Below are positions 1 to 9,866 of a stretch of DNA of 64,000 nt, one piece after another (position 1 is the first letter of the stretch; each line of letters begins with the position of its first letter). The DNA is taken from contig JBAGRP010000001.1 in assembly GCA_036924855.1 (NCBI GenBank), forward strand, positions 1,054,001 to 1,118,000, read 5' to 3'. Source of the DNA: Nitrobacteraceae bacterium AZCC 2146. GTDB lineage: Bacteria > Pseudomonadota > Alphaproteobacteria > Rhizobiales > Xanthobacteraceae. The notes below the pieces were generated by a model. The model was not told the origin of the DNA, searched no databases, and saw only the letters and a list, made by a program, of their open reading frames with translations. Both the position numbers and the translations under genes were made by a program.

Positions 1-435
1 CACCTCAGGCGGGGTCGGCTGCACTTCCCGGGTGATCGCCAGCGGCTCGTTCACGGCCGCATGCGCTTCGGCCTCGACGAAGGTCTCCGGCGTCGGCGGC
101 TCCGGCGTGGTCGGCGTCGTCACGGGGGTGTCGATGTTCTCGATCTTGTCGATGGTCATGGCGTCGCTGACGTCCTTGGTCAGCGCGGTCATGATGTTGT
201 TCTTGGAAAATCCGGAGGCGGCTTCCTTGACGTCGTCGAAGGCTTTCTTGACGTCGGCCATTTCGGCTTCGCGCATCGCCTCGTTGAACTGGCCCTGAAA
301 CTCGGAGGCCATTTTTCGCGCTTTGCCCATCCACTGCCCGACCATGCGCAGCACGCCGGGCAGTTCCTTCGGGCCGATGGCAATCAGCGCGACGACCGCG
401 ATGACGACCAGTTCACTCCACCCGATGTCGAACAT
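1..435 (-). CDS. tatB: Sec-independent protein translocase TatB (3' end outside window)
   Basis: TatB works with TatC as the twin-arginine signal receptor at the inner membrane. The protein opens with MFDIGWSEL, followed by one hydrophobic helix (about residues 8-20), the glycine-proline hinge GPKELP, and an amphipathic helix rich in Lys, Arg and Glu, the standard TatB plan. About 145 codons are visible before the left edge, and the visible tail is a Pro/Thr-rich linker. It lies 116 bp downstream of tatA on the same strand, and tatC would be expected next, outside the window. Identity is firm; the C-terminus cannot be seen. Confidence 0.93.
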   Translation of the reverse strand, partial: MFDIGWSELVVIAVVALIAIGPKELPGVLRMVGQWMGKARKMASEFQGQFNEAMREAEMADVKKAFDDVKEAASGFSKNNIMTALTKDVSDAMTIDKIENIDTPVTTPTTPEPPTPETFVEAEAHAAVNEPLAITREVQPTPPEV

Positions 436-551
436 GAAAAAATCCGCTCCCGCCAGGCTGAACCACCCCGCGTCTCCCTCAATGGCTCTGCCGCAATCCC
501 GCCGCAAGACAAATCGTTGCCTTGGGTTTGCCGCAAGCCTCCGCAGCTGTT

Positions 552-791
552 TCAGACGGCCTTGCTGCCGACGTCGGAACGGGCCGCGGTCGGCGCCGGG
601 GCGGTCTGGTCGATGGTCCGGACTGGTTCGGCGGGTTTGTCCGCCGGCTTTTCGTCGTCCGCCATGCCCTTCTTGAAGGCCTTGATACCCTGCGCGACGT
701 CGCCCATCAGGTCGGAAATCTTGCCGCGCCCGAACAACAGCAGGACCACTCCGATCACGACGATCCAGTGCCAAATGCTGAGTGAACCCAT
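552..791 (-). CDS. tatA: Sec-independent protein translocase TatA
   Basis: TatA oligomerises to form the protein-conducting element of the Tat system. The 79-residue product starts MGSLSIWHW, has a single N-terminal membrane helix (residues 7-20), the FGRGKI hinge, an amphipathic helix with GxKAFKKG, and an acidic, Pro/Ala-rich tail. A start 14 codons upstream is open, but the MGSLSIWHW start matches the family length and N-terminus. It sits between scpB and tatB on the minus strand and is probably co-transcribed with tatB. A GC-rich inverted repeat lies between scpB and tatA. Confidence 0.95.
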   Translation of the reverse strand: MGSLSIWHWIVVIGVVLLLFGRGKISDLMGDVAQGIKAFKKGMADDEKPADKPAEPVRTIDQTAPAPTAARSDVGSKAV

Positions 792-853
792 CCTGATAAT
801 CCTCCAACACGCGGCCAGTCGCCCGGCCGTCAATCTGACCGGAACGTAGGCTG

Positions 854-885
854 CGGGGGTGTCAAAAACAAGGACTTAACCCCCG
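854..885 (-). terminator. inverted repeat between scpB and tatA
   Basis: CGGGGGT at 854-860 is complementary to ACCCCCG at 879-885, leaving an 18-base A-rich loop. It lies in the 144-bp gap between the scpB stop and the tatA start. There is no clear U-tract, so this could be a weak terminator or processing hairpin rather than a true intrinsic terminator. Confidence 0.3.
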
Positions 886-935
886 TGGAATCACGCATGC
901 CGCGGCGCATTGCCGCGAGCGTTAATTCCCTGGGA

Positions 936-1922
936 TCAGTGCTTGGTGTCCTCGTCCGGCTCGTCGGCGTCCGGTTCTTCGGTATCGGGCGCCAGATCGT
1001 CGGCTTCAGCAACCTCGATCTCGTCGGCCTCCAGTTCCGCCACTTCCAGTTCGGCGGTTTCAGGCTCTTCCGGTTCGGGCTCGATCGCTTCCAACCCGGC
1101 CGTTTCAGCCTCAGTTACTTCCGGCTCGGCCGCGCCCAGTTCGGATTCGACGACGTCCGACTCGACGGCGGCCAACTCCGCCGCTTCCTGTTCGGTGACC
1201 TTGAGTTCGGCAAATTCCGGCTCCGGCGCCGACAATGCCAGTTCGAGATCGCCGACTTCCAGGGGATCCTCGTCGTCGCGCAGCGCCGGATCGTCCGACG
1301 GGTTGGGAACGCTGAAGCCGGAGGGCAGCCGCGAATCCAGGAGACCGGTGCCCTTCAGTTCTTCCAGGCCCGGCAGATCGCCAAGCGCCTCGAGGCTGAA
1401 CTGCGAAAGAAAACTGTCGGTGGTCCCAAAAGTCAGCGGCCGGCCGGGCGTCTTCCTGCGGCCACGCGGCCGGATCCAGCCGGTTTCCAGCAGCACGTCC
1501 AGCGTGCCCTTGGAGGTGACGACGCCGCGAATGTCTTCGATCTCGGCACGAGTGACCGGCTGGTGATAGGCGACGATGGCTAGCACTTCGACCGCCGCGC
1601 GCGACAGTTTTCGGGTCTCGGTGGTTTCGCGGGTCATCAGCCACGACAGATCGCCGGCGGTGCGGAACGTCCATTTGTTGGCAACGCGAACCAGATTGAC
1701 GCCGCGCATGGCATAATCGGCCTGCAGCTGTGCCAGCGCCGACTTGATGTCGACGCCGTCCGGCATGCGCTTGGCCAATGCCGCCTGGTCGAGTGGCTCG
1801 GTGGAGGCAAACAGCAGCGCTTCCAGCAGACGCAGTTCCTCGGGACGCGCCTCCAGCTGATTCTCCGGCTGCGCGATCTGATCCTCGGCATCGTCGATAC
1901 GTTTCTCGGCGAGGCTTGCCAT
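936..1922 (-). CDS. scpB: Segregation and condensation protein ScpB with long acidic tail
   Basis: ScpB is the winged-helix partner of kleisin ScpA in the Smc chromosome-condensation complex. The conserved part covers about residues 25-190: LRLLEALLFASTEPL, then the two winged-helix modules, including AIVAYHQPVTRAEIE and RGRRKTPGRP. After about residue 230 comes roughly 100 residues of Glu/Ala/Val-rich low-complexity sequence ending DEPDEDTKH, longer than usual for the family. I chose the ATG at 1922 (328 aa) because AGGAGAT lies just upstream. A GTG at 1943, abutting the scpA stop, is in frame but lacks such a site. Translational coupling to scpA is likely. Confidence 0.92.
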   Translation of the reverse strand: MASLAEKRIDDAEDQIAQPENQLEARPEELRLLEALLFASTEPLDQAALAKRMPDGVDIKSALAQLQADYAMRGVNLVRVANKWTFRTAGDLSWLMTRETTETRKLSRAAVEVLAIVAYHQPVTRAEIEDIRGVVTSKGTLDVLLETGWIRPRGRRKTPGRPLTFGTTDSFLSQFSLEALGDLPGLEELKGTGLLDSRLPSGFSVPNPSDDPALRDDEDPLEVGDLELALSAPEPEFAELKVTEQEAAELAAVESDVVESELGAAEPEVTEAETAGLEAIEPEPEEPETAELEVAELEADEIEVAEADDLAPDTEEPDADEPDEDTKH

Positions 1923-1943
1923 GTCTGGATCTCCTTCTTCCAC

Positions 1944-2777
1944 TTACTCGGCCGGAACTTCCGGCTCCGCCAGCGCGGCCGACGCGGAACGCGGCGGGGG
2001 CTTGCGAAAATACAAAGGTGCGAACGCTTCTTTCTGGCTCAGGTCCAGCGTGCCTTCGCGAACCATCTCCAGTGCGGCGGCAAAGCTCGACGCCATCACG
2101 GTGGCGCGCTGCGTGGGATCGACGACATAGGCCAGCAGGTATTCGTCGAGCCGGCTCCAGTCCTCGGCCATACCGACCAGCCGCTCCAACGACGCCCGCG
2201 CTTCGCTCAACGACCACACCGTACGGCGGGCAAGATGCACCCGGGTCAGCACCCGCGCCTGCCGCTGCGTGGCATAGGCAGACAGCAGATCATACAAGGT
2301 CGCGGTAAAGCGCGGATGCTTCACCTCGGCAATCGCCTCGGGAATGCCGCGCGGAAAGATGTCGCGATTGAGCTGCGGCCGGGTCATCAGCCGGTTCGAG
2401 GCCTCGCGAATGGCTTCGAGGCGGCGCAAGCGATTGGCCAGCGCAGTCGCCATGTCCTCGGCGCTGGGACCGTCCGGCGTCGCCGGCTCCGGCAGCAGCA
2501 GCCGCGATTTGAGGAACGCCAGCCACGCCGCCATCACCAGATAGTCGGCAGCGAGTTCCAGGCGAATCTTGCGGGCGGCCTCGATGAACAGCAGATACTG
2601 GTCGGCCAGCGCCAGGATCGAGATCTTGTGCAGATCGACCTTCTGCTGCCGCGCCAGGGCCAGCAGCAGGTCGAGCGGGCCTTCGTAACCCTCGACATCG
2701 ACGACCAGCGAGGGTTCATCGTCGGCGACGATCTCGGCGGGCCGTCCGGTTTCAAACGACAGAATTTCTGCAGTCAT
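1944..2777 (-). CDS. scpA: Segregation and condensation protein ScpA (kleisin)
   Basis: ScpA is the kleisin that bridges the Smc heads and binds ScpB. The 277-residue protein carries the diagnostic N-terminal YEGPLDLLLALARQQKVDL block (about residues 30-48) that forms the Smc-neck helix. A helical middle follows (LVMAAWLAFLKSRLLLP), with a C-terminal winged helix around LDLSQKEAFAPLYF. The start overlaps the nagZ stop by 4 bp (ATGA), and its TAA directly precedes scpB, so the three form a coupled operon. Confidence 0.95.
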   Translation of the reverse strand: MTAEILSFETGRPAEIVADDEPSLVVDVEGYEGPLDLLLALARQQKVDLHKISILALADQYLLFIEAARKIRLELAADYLVMAAWLAFLKSRLLLPEPATPDGPSAEDMATALANRLRRLEAIREASNRLMTRPQLNRDIFPRGIPEAIAEVKHPRFTATLYDLLSAYATQRQARVLTRVHLARRTVWSLSEARASLERLVGMAEDWSRLDEYLLAYVVDPTQRATVMASSFAAALEMVREGTLDLSQKEAFAPLYFRKPPPRSASAALAEPEVPAE

Positions 2778-3799
2778 GCGCTCGCCCCCGCTCGGCTGAT
2801 CAACGCGTCCAGTTCAGCCCGGCCCGCTTCGCGGTCAAAGGGCTGCGGCTGGCGCCGCGACGCCAAGGCCAGTCTGGCGCGCTCCAGCGCCTTGCCGGCC
2901 AGAATGGGCGTTTCGCCGGCGACGGCGCGCATCTCATCGAGCTTGCCGTTGCAATGCAGGACGATGTCGCAGCCGGCCATGACGATCGCCTTGGTTCGCT
3001 CGGCAATCGATCCCGCCAGCGCATTCATGGAGACGTCATCACTCATCAACAAACCTTGGAACCCGATACTGCCGCGAATCACCTGTTCGATGATTGTCGC
3101 AGAAGTCGTCGCCGGTTGGGCGGGGTCCAAGGCGCTAAACACAACATGTGCAGTCATTGCCATCGGCAAATCGGCCAAAGGCCGGAATGCGGCGAAATCG
3201 GCCGCCTCGAGTTCCGCCTTGGAGGTATCCACGACCGGCAATTTGAAATGGGTGTCGGCGGTGGCGCGGCCGTGGCCGGGAATGTGCTTGAGCACCGGCA
3301 GGATGCCGCCCTGCTCCAGCCCCTCAGTGACGGCGCGGGCGATCGCCGCGACCTTGCCGGGCTCGGTGCCATAGGCCCGATTGCCGATCACGGCGTCGGC
3401 GCCGTCTACCGGAACATCCGCCAATGGCAGGCAGTCCACCGTGATGCCGAGATCGACCAGATCGGCCGCGATCAGCCGGCTGCTCAAGCGTGCAGCCTTG
3501 AAGCCCAGCACGGGATCGATGTCGTACAGCGTACCGAAAACGGCGCCGGGGGGATAGGCGGGCCAATGCGGCGGGGCGAGCCTTTGTACCCGGCCGCCTT
3601 CCTGGTCGATCAGGACGGGGGCGTCGACATTACCAGTCGTTTCGCGAAATTCATCAACCAGCCGAGCGACTTGTTCTGGGTTATCGATATTTCGCTTGAA
3701 GAGGATAAAGCCCCACGGCAGCTCGGCGCGCAGAAACGCGCGCTCCTCAGCGGTCAATTCCAGTCCAGATACGCCGGTGATGAATGCGCGCGTGCTCAT
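2774..3799 (-). CDS. nagZ: Beta-N-acetylhexosaminidase NagZ (GH3)
   Basis: NagZ is a cytoplasmic glycoside hydrolase family 3 enzyme that removes GlcNAc from anhydro-muropeptides during peptidoglycan recycling. The 341-residue protein has DQEGGRVQR near residue 65 and the NagZ signature KHIPGHGRATADTH at 171-184, which contains the His of the Asp-His catalytic dyad. LLMSDDVSM near residue 253 carries the nucleophile Asp. There is no signal peptide, as expected. It overlaps scpA by 4 bp and lies 46 bp downstream of the SPOR-domain gene, which links cell-wall and chromosome genes in one transcription unit. Confidence 0.95.
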   Translation of the reverse strand: MSTRAFITGVSGLELTAEERAFLRAELPWGFILFKRNIDNPEQVARLVDEFRETTGNVDAPVLIDQEGGRVQRLAPPHWPAYPPGAVFGTLYDIDPVLGFKAARLSSRLIAADLVDLGITVDCLPLADVPVDGADAVIGNRAYGTEPGKVAAIARAVTEGLEQGGILPVLKHIPGHGRATADTHFKLPVVDTSKAELEAADFAAFRPLADLPMAMTAHVVFSALDPAQPATTSATIIEQVIRGSIGFQGLLMSDDVSMNALAGSIAERTKAIVMAGCDIVLHCNGKLDEMRAVAGETPILAGKALERARLALASRRQPQPFDREAGRAELDALISRAGASA

Positions 3800-3845
3800 G
3801 GGGCCGATTAGCCCCCATCAACGCCCAGGGTCAAGGAAACGGCCG

Positions 3846-5279
3846 TTAATTCCTTTGGACGACGCACTGCCCGCCGGCAGTTTTCAGACTGCCGCAGAAC
3901 TGCGAGGCCTCGTCGGGCGACCCGAACGGACCGACCATGGCCCGGTAGTAGGTGCCCTTGTCGCCCAGATCGGCCCGCTTGATCAGCGGGGTGCGCGATC
4001 CCAGCACCGACGGGAACTTGCCCTGCAGCGCCCGGAACGAGGCCTGGGCGTCCGCTTCGTTACGCTGCGACGAGATCTGCACCAGGTAGCCGCCGCTGCT
4101 CGCGGTGGCCGGTGCGATCTGCTGCGGGGCATTATTGGATGCGACACGCGCCGGGGCTGGCGCTGCCGTCTGCGGGGACGGAGACAGTGACAGCGGTGCG
4201 TTGGCCGACGCATTGGCGTTCGACGGCGCAGCCGCCCGTGCCGGCGCTGTGGCGGGCGCAGATGTCGGTGCAGGCGCGGCGATGCGTGCCGGCGCCTGCC
4301 GGGCCGCCGGTGTCGCCGTGCCCTCAGGCTGGTCGCCCTTGACCGCGAAAGTGCGGATCTTGCGCGGCTCGTCGCCCTGCATCGAGCCGTTGCCGACCAT
4401 CGGCTTGCTGGCCGGCGAAACGCTGGCGGTCGATGGCGGATTGGCATTCTGGTTCAGCGGCGGAAACACCACGCGCGGACCGGCCTTGGTGTTGTCCTGC
4501 ACGTTGACCGGCTGCTCTTCGCGGGAGACGAGTTTCTCCGGCGCGGCACCGCCAAGGCGATCCTGGATCAGCTTGCTGTTGGCATCCGATGACGCAGACG
4601 GGGGCACCACCTTGTTCGGGCCGGCATCGGCCTTGATCACTGGCGGCTCGCCGCTGCGCGGGGAGCCGATAAAGGTGCGATAGGCGAAGGCCGCACCGGT
4701 GCCGACCACGGCCAGCGCCAGTACCACCGCAACGGTCACCAGCCCGCCGCGGCGCTTCGGAGCCTCCTCCTCGGCATAGCCGTCCTGATAGGCGTAGGGA
4801 TCGTCCTGATAGTGATCGTCTTGCGGATGCGGCTCGTGGCCGTCGGACTGACCGTACAGCGCCTCGTCGTAGCGATCGGGATCCGCCTGCTCGTGCGCAT
4901 GATAGTTCGCGTCCGCCGCGAAGGACGGCCCCTGATGGTAGTCGGGCTCGGGTTCAGGCTGCTGGACAGCGTAACGTTGGGCCGGGTGCAAATTCTCAAA
5001 TTCCTGCTGATGTGTCTCTTGGGCGGCGGCGCGCTGCATCCATGGCGGCGGCCCGGGCGGCGCCACATCGGACTCGTACTCCGGCTCTTCCTGCGGCGCA
5101 GGATCGGCGCGGCGCGACGCCGGCATCTCGCGACCCAGGTTGGCAAACGGGTCTGTCTGCCCGATCAGGCGCGCCAGTTCCGCCAGCGGATCGCCCTCGC
5201 CTTTAGGCTGCGCATGGCCGGAGCCGCGGCTGTACTCGTCATCCGCGGGGAAAGGTCGGTCCTGGTATCGATTAGCCAT
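3846..5279 (-). CDS. SPOR-domain membrane protein
   Basis: This is a predicted septal peptidoglycan-binding protein. It has a long hydrophilic cytoplasmic N-terminus rich in Asp, His, Tyr and Gln (residues 1-175). One membrane helix follows (about 180-201, VTVAVVLALAVVGTGAAFAY), then a Pro/Ala-rich periplasmic linker. A C-terminal SPOR domain spans about 395-473 (GGYLVQISSQ...TYYRAMVGPFGS). SPOR domains bind denuded glycan at division sites (family knowledge). It lies between argS and nagZ in the common alphaproteobacterial order. A specific name such as FtsN or DamX cannot be assigned from sequence alone. Confidence 0.85.
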   Translation of the reverse strand: MANRYQDRPFPADDEYSRGSGHAQPKGEGDPLAELARLIGQTDPFANLGREMPASRRADPAPQEEPEYESDVAPPGPPPWMQRAAAQETHQQEFENLHPAQRYAVQQPEPEPDYHQGPSFAADANYHAHEQADPDRYDEALYGQSDGHEPHPQDDHYQDDPYAYQDGYAEEEAPKRRGGLVTVAVVLALAVVGTGAAFAYRTFIGSPRSGEPPVIKADAGPNKVVPPSASSDANSKLIQDRLGGAAPEKLVSREEQPVNVQDNTKAGPRVVFPPLNQNANPPSTASVSPASKPMVGNGSMQGDEPRKIRTFAVKGDQPEGTATPAARQAPARIAAPAPTSAPATAPARAAAPSNANASANAPLSLSPSPQTAAPAPARVASNNAPQQIAPATASSGGYLVQISSQRNEADAQASFRALQGKFPSVLGSRTPLIKRADLGDKGTYYRAMVGPFGSPDEASQFCGSLKTAGGQCVVQRN

Positions 5280-5383
5280 GGTGATGTCGCGTCCCCTTCG
5301 GGAAAGCCGCCAACTCGCTCGTCAAACGAAACAGCCGCACTTAAAAGCCGTCACAGATCCCTGCGTGACTGGCCGTCCCCCGT

Positions 5384-7171
5384 CTACCGCATCTCGTCTG
5401 GAGCGGTGACGCCGAGAACGGCAAGGCCCGATGCCAGAACCGAAACAACGCTCTGGACCAATGCCAGTCGCGCCTTGGTTAGTTCTGCATCATTAGTGAT
5501 AATGAAGCGTAAATGAGGCATATCGCGCCCCCGGGTCCACAACGCATGAAACTCGCTGGCAAGATCATACAGGTAAAACGCGATTCTGTGCGGCTCGTGA
5601 GCGGAGGCGGCAGACTCGATCATCCGCGGATATAGCGCCAGCTGCCGCATCAAGCTGAGTTCCGTGGCATCGTCGAGCCGCTCCACCGCGGCATCCTTCA
5701 AATATACCGCCCGTGCCCCCGCCTCTTCCGGCAGGTCCGTCAGCATCTCCCGCGCATTGCGGAAGATCGAATGGCCGCGGGCATGGCCGTACTGGACGTA
5801 GAATACCGGATTGTCCTTGGACTGCTCGATCACCTTGGCGAGGTCGAAATCCAGCACAGCGTCGTTCTTGCGGAACAACATCATGAAGCGCACCGCGTCG
5901 GAGCCGACCTCGTCGACCACTTCGCGCAGCGTAACGAAGTCGCCGGAGCGCTTCGACATCTTCACCGGCTCACCGTTGCGCAGCAGCTTGACCAGCTGCA
6001 CGATCTTGACGTCGAGCGCGGCCTTGCCGGCGGTGACCGCCTTGATCGCCGCCTGCACGCGCTTGATGTAGCCGCCGTGGTCGGAGCCCCAGACGTCGAC
6101 AAGGTTGAGGAAACCACGGTCGAACTTGGTCTTGTGATAGGCGATGTCGGAAGCGAAATAGGTGTAGCCGCCGTCGGACTTCAGCAGCGGCCGATCGACA
6201 TCGTCGCCATAGGCGGTGGCGCGGAACAAGGTCTGTTCGCGGTCTTCGTAATCATCGACCGGCTTTCCCTTCGGCGGCGGCAGACGGCCGACATAAACAT
6301 CACCCTTGGCGCGCAGGAATTCGATGGTCGCAGCGACCATGTCCGTGCCGCCATCGATCAGCGAGCGCTCCGAAAAGAACACCTCGTGGCTGATGTTGAG
6401 CGCGGCGAGATCGCCGCGGATCATCTCCATCATCATGGCGATGGCCTTGGGCCGCACGATCGGCAGCCATTGCTCCCTCGGCATGTCCAACAGCTTGGTG
6501 CCGAATTCGACCTTTAGTGCCTCGCCAACTGGGATCAAATAGTCGCCCGGATATGTGCCATCCGCCATTACAAGCACACCGCCGCGGATGGCGTGCTCGT
6601 AACGCAAGTACGCCGAGTACGCCAAGACGTCGACCTGCGCGCCGGCGTCGTTGATGTAGTATTCCCGGGTGACGTCGTAGCCAGCGGTCGCCAGCAGGCT
6701 CGCCAGCGCATCGCCGAACACGGCGCCGCGGCAATGTCCGACATGCATCGGCCCGGTCGGATTGGCCGAGACGTATTCGACGTTGACCTTCTCGCGTGCA
6801 CCGACGGAGCTCTGTCCGTAGGACGCACCGTCGCGCAATACCGCGCGCAACGCGTCGGCCCATGCCGACGTTTTCAAAGTGAGATTGATGAAGCCCGGCC
6901 CGGCGACTTCGACCGACGCGATCAGATCGTCTTCGCGCAGTTTGGCGGCAATCGCTTCGGCGAGGTCGCGCGGCTTCGCCTTTGCTTCCTTCGCCAGCAC
7001 CATCGCGGCGTTGCTCGCCATGTCGCCATGCGAGGCGTCCTTGGTCGGCTCCACCACCACGCGCGCCAGATCGAGGCCAGCCGGCAGCACACCGTCGGCG
7101 GCGAGCTTGTTGCAGACCGCGTGGACGCGCGCGAGCACGTTGGCGAACAGATGCGGAGACGGAGCGGGCAT
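5384..7171 (-). CDS. argS: Arginyl-tRNA synthetase
   Basis: ArgS charges tRNA-Arg. The 595-residue class I synthetase has the N-terminal Add1 domain. The ATP-binding HIGH-type motif is HVGH at 143-146 within [20 protein letters not shown]. The second signature is KMSKRSG in the stretch [15 protein letters not shown], and the C-terminal DALR anticodon-binding domain begins around [12 protein letters not shown]. Length is normal. It follows dgt by 158 bp and precedes the SPOR gene by 104 bp, all on the minus strand. Confidence 0.97.
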   Translation of the reverse strand: MPAPSPHLFANVLARVHAVCNKLAADGVLPAGLDLARVVVEPTKDASHGDMASNAAMVLAKEAKAKPRDLAEAIAAKLREDDLIASVEVAGPGFINLTLKTSAWADALRAVLRDGASYGQSSVGAREKVNVEYVSANPTGPMHVGHCRGAVFGDALASLLATAGYDVTREYYINDAGAQVDVLAYSAYLRYEHAIRGGVLVMADGTYPGDYLIPVGEALKVEFGTKLLDMPREQWLPIVRPKAIAMMMEMIRGDLAALNISHEVFFSERSLIDGGTDMVAATIEFLRAKGDVYVGRLPPPKGKPVDDYEDREQTLFRATAYGDDVDRPLLKSDGGYTYFASDIAYHKTKFDRGFLNLVDVWGSDHGGYIKRVQAAIKAVTAGKAALDVKIVQLVKLLRNGEPVKMSKRSGDFVTLREVVDEVGSDAVRFMMLFRKNDAVLDFDLAKVIEQSKDNPVFYVQYGHARGHSIFRNAREMLTDLPEEAGARAVYLKDAAVERLDDATELSLMRQLALYPRMIESAASAHEPHRIAFYLYDLASEFHALWTRGRDMPHLRFIITNDAELTKARLALVQSVVSVLASGLAVLGVTAPDEMR

Positions 7172-7329
7172 GAGCGTATGAAGACCAGAACTTGCGCCGG
7201 ACGATTCCGGCTGGATTGCATCAGGATGGATAGCGGTTTCGCGGACGATCCGCCAATTCTTTGAAGAAGCGCTTACCGGCTATGGCAAAGCCGGATTTTG
7301 CTGCCCCGAAAGGCACTTAGGGGCGTCGC

Positions 7330-8532
7330 CTAACGCAATTCCGGGGTCGAGTCAAAGAGCCGGATGTGCTCGGTAATGGCGAAACGGTCGGTCATCCCGG
7401 CGATGAAATTGCCGATCCGCCGCGCCCGGTCGGTCTCTGATTCCGGCTCGGCCCCTTTCGGCGGCAGCCATTCCGGTGGCAGGTCCTGTGGCGCGCGCCG
7501 GTAGCGCGCGAACAGGTCGAACAGGATACACTCCGCCTCGCCCATCACCCGCATCACCCGCGCGTGGCGATACATCCGCTCCTTCAGGAACGCCTTGATC
7601 CCCTGCTCGGCCTTTTCCGCTTCGCGCGGAAACGCGATCAGCACCGCGCCGTGACGGCGCACGTCCTCCACCGAACTCAGCCGCGCCGCGCCCAGTCTTC
7701 TTTCCGCTTCGGCCACGACAGCCCCGATCAGGTACGAGATCAGCTCGCGCACCAGTTCCGCGCCACGCCGGCTTTCGTCGAGATCCGGATAGCGCGCCGC
7801 GATGTCGTCGATCATGTCGGCGGTGAGCGGCATCTCCCGCAAATCGGTCACGCTGAACAGCCCGGCGCGCAGGCCGTCGTCGATGTCATGGGCGTCATAG
7901 GCGATGTCGTCAGCGATCGCCGCCACCTGGGCCTCCAGCGAGGCAAAGCTCGACAATTCCAGATCGTAGATCCTGTCATAGTCCGTCATGCCGAACGGCA
8001 GGCCGCGGGCGGCATAGCGGCCAATCGCATCGCCCTTGGCGTCGGTCAAAGGGCCGTTGTGCTTGGCGATCCCCTCCAGGGTTTCCCAGGTCAGGTTGAG
8101 CCCATCAAACTCGGGATAGCGGTGCTCCAGCGCGGTCACCACGCGCAAGGTCTGGGCGTTGTGATCGAACCCCCCGTGCTCCTGCAGGCAACTGTCCAGC
8201 GCGCGCTCGCCGGCGTGGCCGAACGGGGGATGGCCGATGTCATGGGCCAGCGCCAGCGTCTCCGTAAGATCCTCGTCCAGCCCCATCTGCCGGGCGATGG
8301 CGCGGGCGATCTGCGCCACTTCCAGCGAATGGGTCAGCCTCGTGCGGTAATGATCGCCCTCATGGAACACAAACACCTGGGTCTTGTGCTTCAGCCTGCG
8401 AAACGCGGTGGAATGGATCACCCGGTCGCAATCCCGGCGAAAAGCACTGCGGGTCTTGCTGGCGGGCTCCGCAAACAGCCGGCCGCGGCTGCGATCGGGA
8501 TCGCAGGCATAAAGCGCGCGGGGGGCAGCCAT
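7330..8532 (-). CDS. dgt: dGTPase-like deoxynucleotide triphosphohydrolase
   Basis: This HD-domain enzyme hydrolyses dNTPs to deoxynucleoside and triphosphate. The 400-residue product shows [10 protein letters not shown], the paired histidines in [22 protein letters not shown], the HD centre [16 protein letters not shown], and a later [13 protein letters not shown] metal-binding stretch. I chose the ATG at 8532 ([18 protein letters not shown]) rather than the frame-open start at 8643. The longer form would run into the divergent erpA promoter and add 37 non-conserved residues. It is the first gene of the minus-strand run leading to argS. Confidence 0.93.
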   Translation of the reverse strand: MAAPRALYACDPDRSRGRLFAEPASKTRSAFRRDCDRVIHSTAFRRLKHKTQVFVFHEGDHYRTRLTHSLEVAQIARAIARQMGLDEDLTETLALAHDIGHPPFGHAGERALDSCLQEHGGFDHNAQTLRVVTALEHRYPEFDGLNLTWETLEGIAKHNGPLTDAKGDAIGRYAARGLPFGMTDYDRIYDLELSSFASLEAQVAAIADDIAYDAHDIDDGLRAGLFSVTDLREMPLTADMIDDIAARYPDLDESRRGAELVRELISYLIGAVVAEAERRLGAARLSSVEDVRRHGAVLIAFPREAEKAEQGIKAFLKERMYRHARVMRVMGEAECILFDLFARYRRAPQDLPPEWLPPKGAEPESETDRARRIGNFIAGMTDRFAITEHIRLFDSTPELR

Positions 8533-8654
8533 TCCGACCGACACAGTGATTTGTCCTTGATGCAATTGATTCCGCTGTCCGGCGCACTTAACTATGCTGG
8601 GCGGCAGATACAAATAATTTGGGTATGGTCGCCCTGCCGCCACTGGAGCTTGTC

Positions 8655-8987
8655 ATGACTGCAGCCAACGTCACCATCAGCGAGCGGGCGGCCCGCCGCA
8701 TCGGGGAAATCCTCAAGACCGAGGGTGACGGCGCCATGCTGCGCATATCGGTCGAGGGCGGCGGCTGCTCCGGCTTCCAGTACAAGTTCGACGTCGAGCG
8801 CGCCAAGGCCGAGGACGACCTGGTGATCGCGCGCGAAAGCGCCGTGGTGCTGGTCGACCCCGCCTCGGTGCCGTTCCTGGCTGGCTCCGAAGTCGATTTC
8901 GTCGACGACCTGATCGGCGCCTCGTTCCGGGTGGTCAATCCGAACGCCACTGCGTCCTGCGGCTGCGGCACCAGTTTTTCGATCTGA
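8655..8987 (+). CDS. erpA: Iron-sulfur cluster insertion protein ErpA
   Basis: This A-type carrier delivers Fe-S clusters to apoproteins. The 110-residue protein has the three conserved cysteines of the family: one in EGGGCSGFQY and two in the C-terminal SCGCGTSF. The start at MTAANVTISERAA is chosen because a GGAG site precedes it; the upstream in-frame ATG at 8619 lacks one. It is divergent from dgt, with about 120 bp between starts, a common alphaproteobacterial arrangement. It converges with the amidohydrolase gene, with a 24-bp gap. Confidence 0.95.
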   Translation: MTAANVTISERAARRIGEILKTEGDGAMLRISVEGGGCSGFQYKFDVERAKAEDDLVIARESAVVLVDPASVPFLAGSEVDFVDDLIGASFRVVNPNATASCGCGTSFSI

Positions 8988-9011
8988 CGACGATCGGCAC
9001 AAAACGATCTT

Positions 9012-9866
9012 TTAGCGCTTTTCGGTGAACAAAGCCCTCGCGTTGCCATGGGCAATCTGCGCGGCGACCTTCGGCGCCAGTTGCGCCAGCCAGGCGCGGT
9101 AGCCATCCATGATGTCACCGTAGCTGGCCCAGCGCTCGGGCACCCAGGTGTCGGAGCCGAGCAGGAAACGGTCGGAATATGTTTCGAACAGCGCGCGCCA
9201 TTCCGGCGTCAGCCTGCCAGCACCATCCGTGATGCCGCTGCGGTAGGACAGTTCGCCCCACACTTTTGGATATTTCGCGAGCAGCGCACCTACCCGCTCC
9301 GGCGGCAGGCTGAAGCCGGTATGCGCCCAGATGATCCGCGCGCGGGGATTGTGCCGCATCAGGATTTCGACGGCTTCAGCATCCGCGTGGGCGTGCAGAT
9401 AGAGGTCGTTTGCGACCGCGAAATCGACGGTCTTCTTCACCATCTCGGTGTCGGCGGCCTTGCCGGACAGATGGAATTCACCGACGCCGCGATAATAGCC
9501 GCGCTTGAATTCCTCCTGCACCAGATCGAAGATCACGGGATCATTGAACCAGCTGCCGATGTCGGCGCGGATCCGGTACGGCCGGATGAACGGCACGACC
9601 TGCAGCCCTTCCGCCTTGGAATCCATCAGCACATGGGTGCCGGTGTTCGGCCGGCTGGTGGCCAAAATGCCGGTGACGCGGTGCTTTTTCAGCAGCGCCA
9701 GCACTTCGGCCGGCTGGTAGTACGGCTTCGGCTCCCAGTTGTAATGCAGATGCGCGTCAAAAATCTCAATCGGTTCGGCCGCACGCACGGGTACAGCAAA
9801 AGCGATCAGCATGAGCAGGATCGCGATGGGCCGCAGCCACGTCCGCAGCGGCGAACCGAGCGCCAT
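9012..9866 (-). CDS. Secreted amidohydrolase (metal-dependent, TIM-barrel)
   Basis: This is a predicted metal-dependent hydrolase of the amidohydrolase_2 type, exported by an N-terminal signal (residues 1-29, hydrophobic core AILLMLIAFAVPVRA with a cleavage-like ARA/AEP). Metal-ligand motifs appear in order: DAHLHYN, HAHADAE, WAHTGFS and GSDTWVPE. The substrate is unknown. Its ATG shares one base with the stop of the RND transporter gene upstream (TAATG), so it is translationally coupled to the efflux pump. The two genes may act on the same class of compounds, which is inference. Confidence 0.8.
   Translation of the reverse strand: MALGSPLRTWLRPIAILLMLIAFAVPVRAAEPIEIFDAHLHYNWEPKPYYQPAEVLALLKKHRVTGILATSRPNTGTHVLMDSKAEGLQVVPFIRPYRIRADIGSWFNDPVIFDLVQEEFKRGYYRGVGEFHLSGKAADTEMVKKTVDFAVANDLYLHAHADAEAVEILMRHNPRARIIWAHTGFSLPPERVGALLAKYPKVWGELSYRSGITDGAGRLTPEWRALFETYSDRFLLGSDTWVPERWASYGDIMDGYRAWLAQLAPKVAAQIAHGNARALFTEKR

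Noticed and set aside
61..849. 262-codon plus-strand frame across tatA/tatB
   Set aside because: It is the complement of tatB and tatA; the amino-acid composition is typical of a shadow frame.
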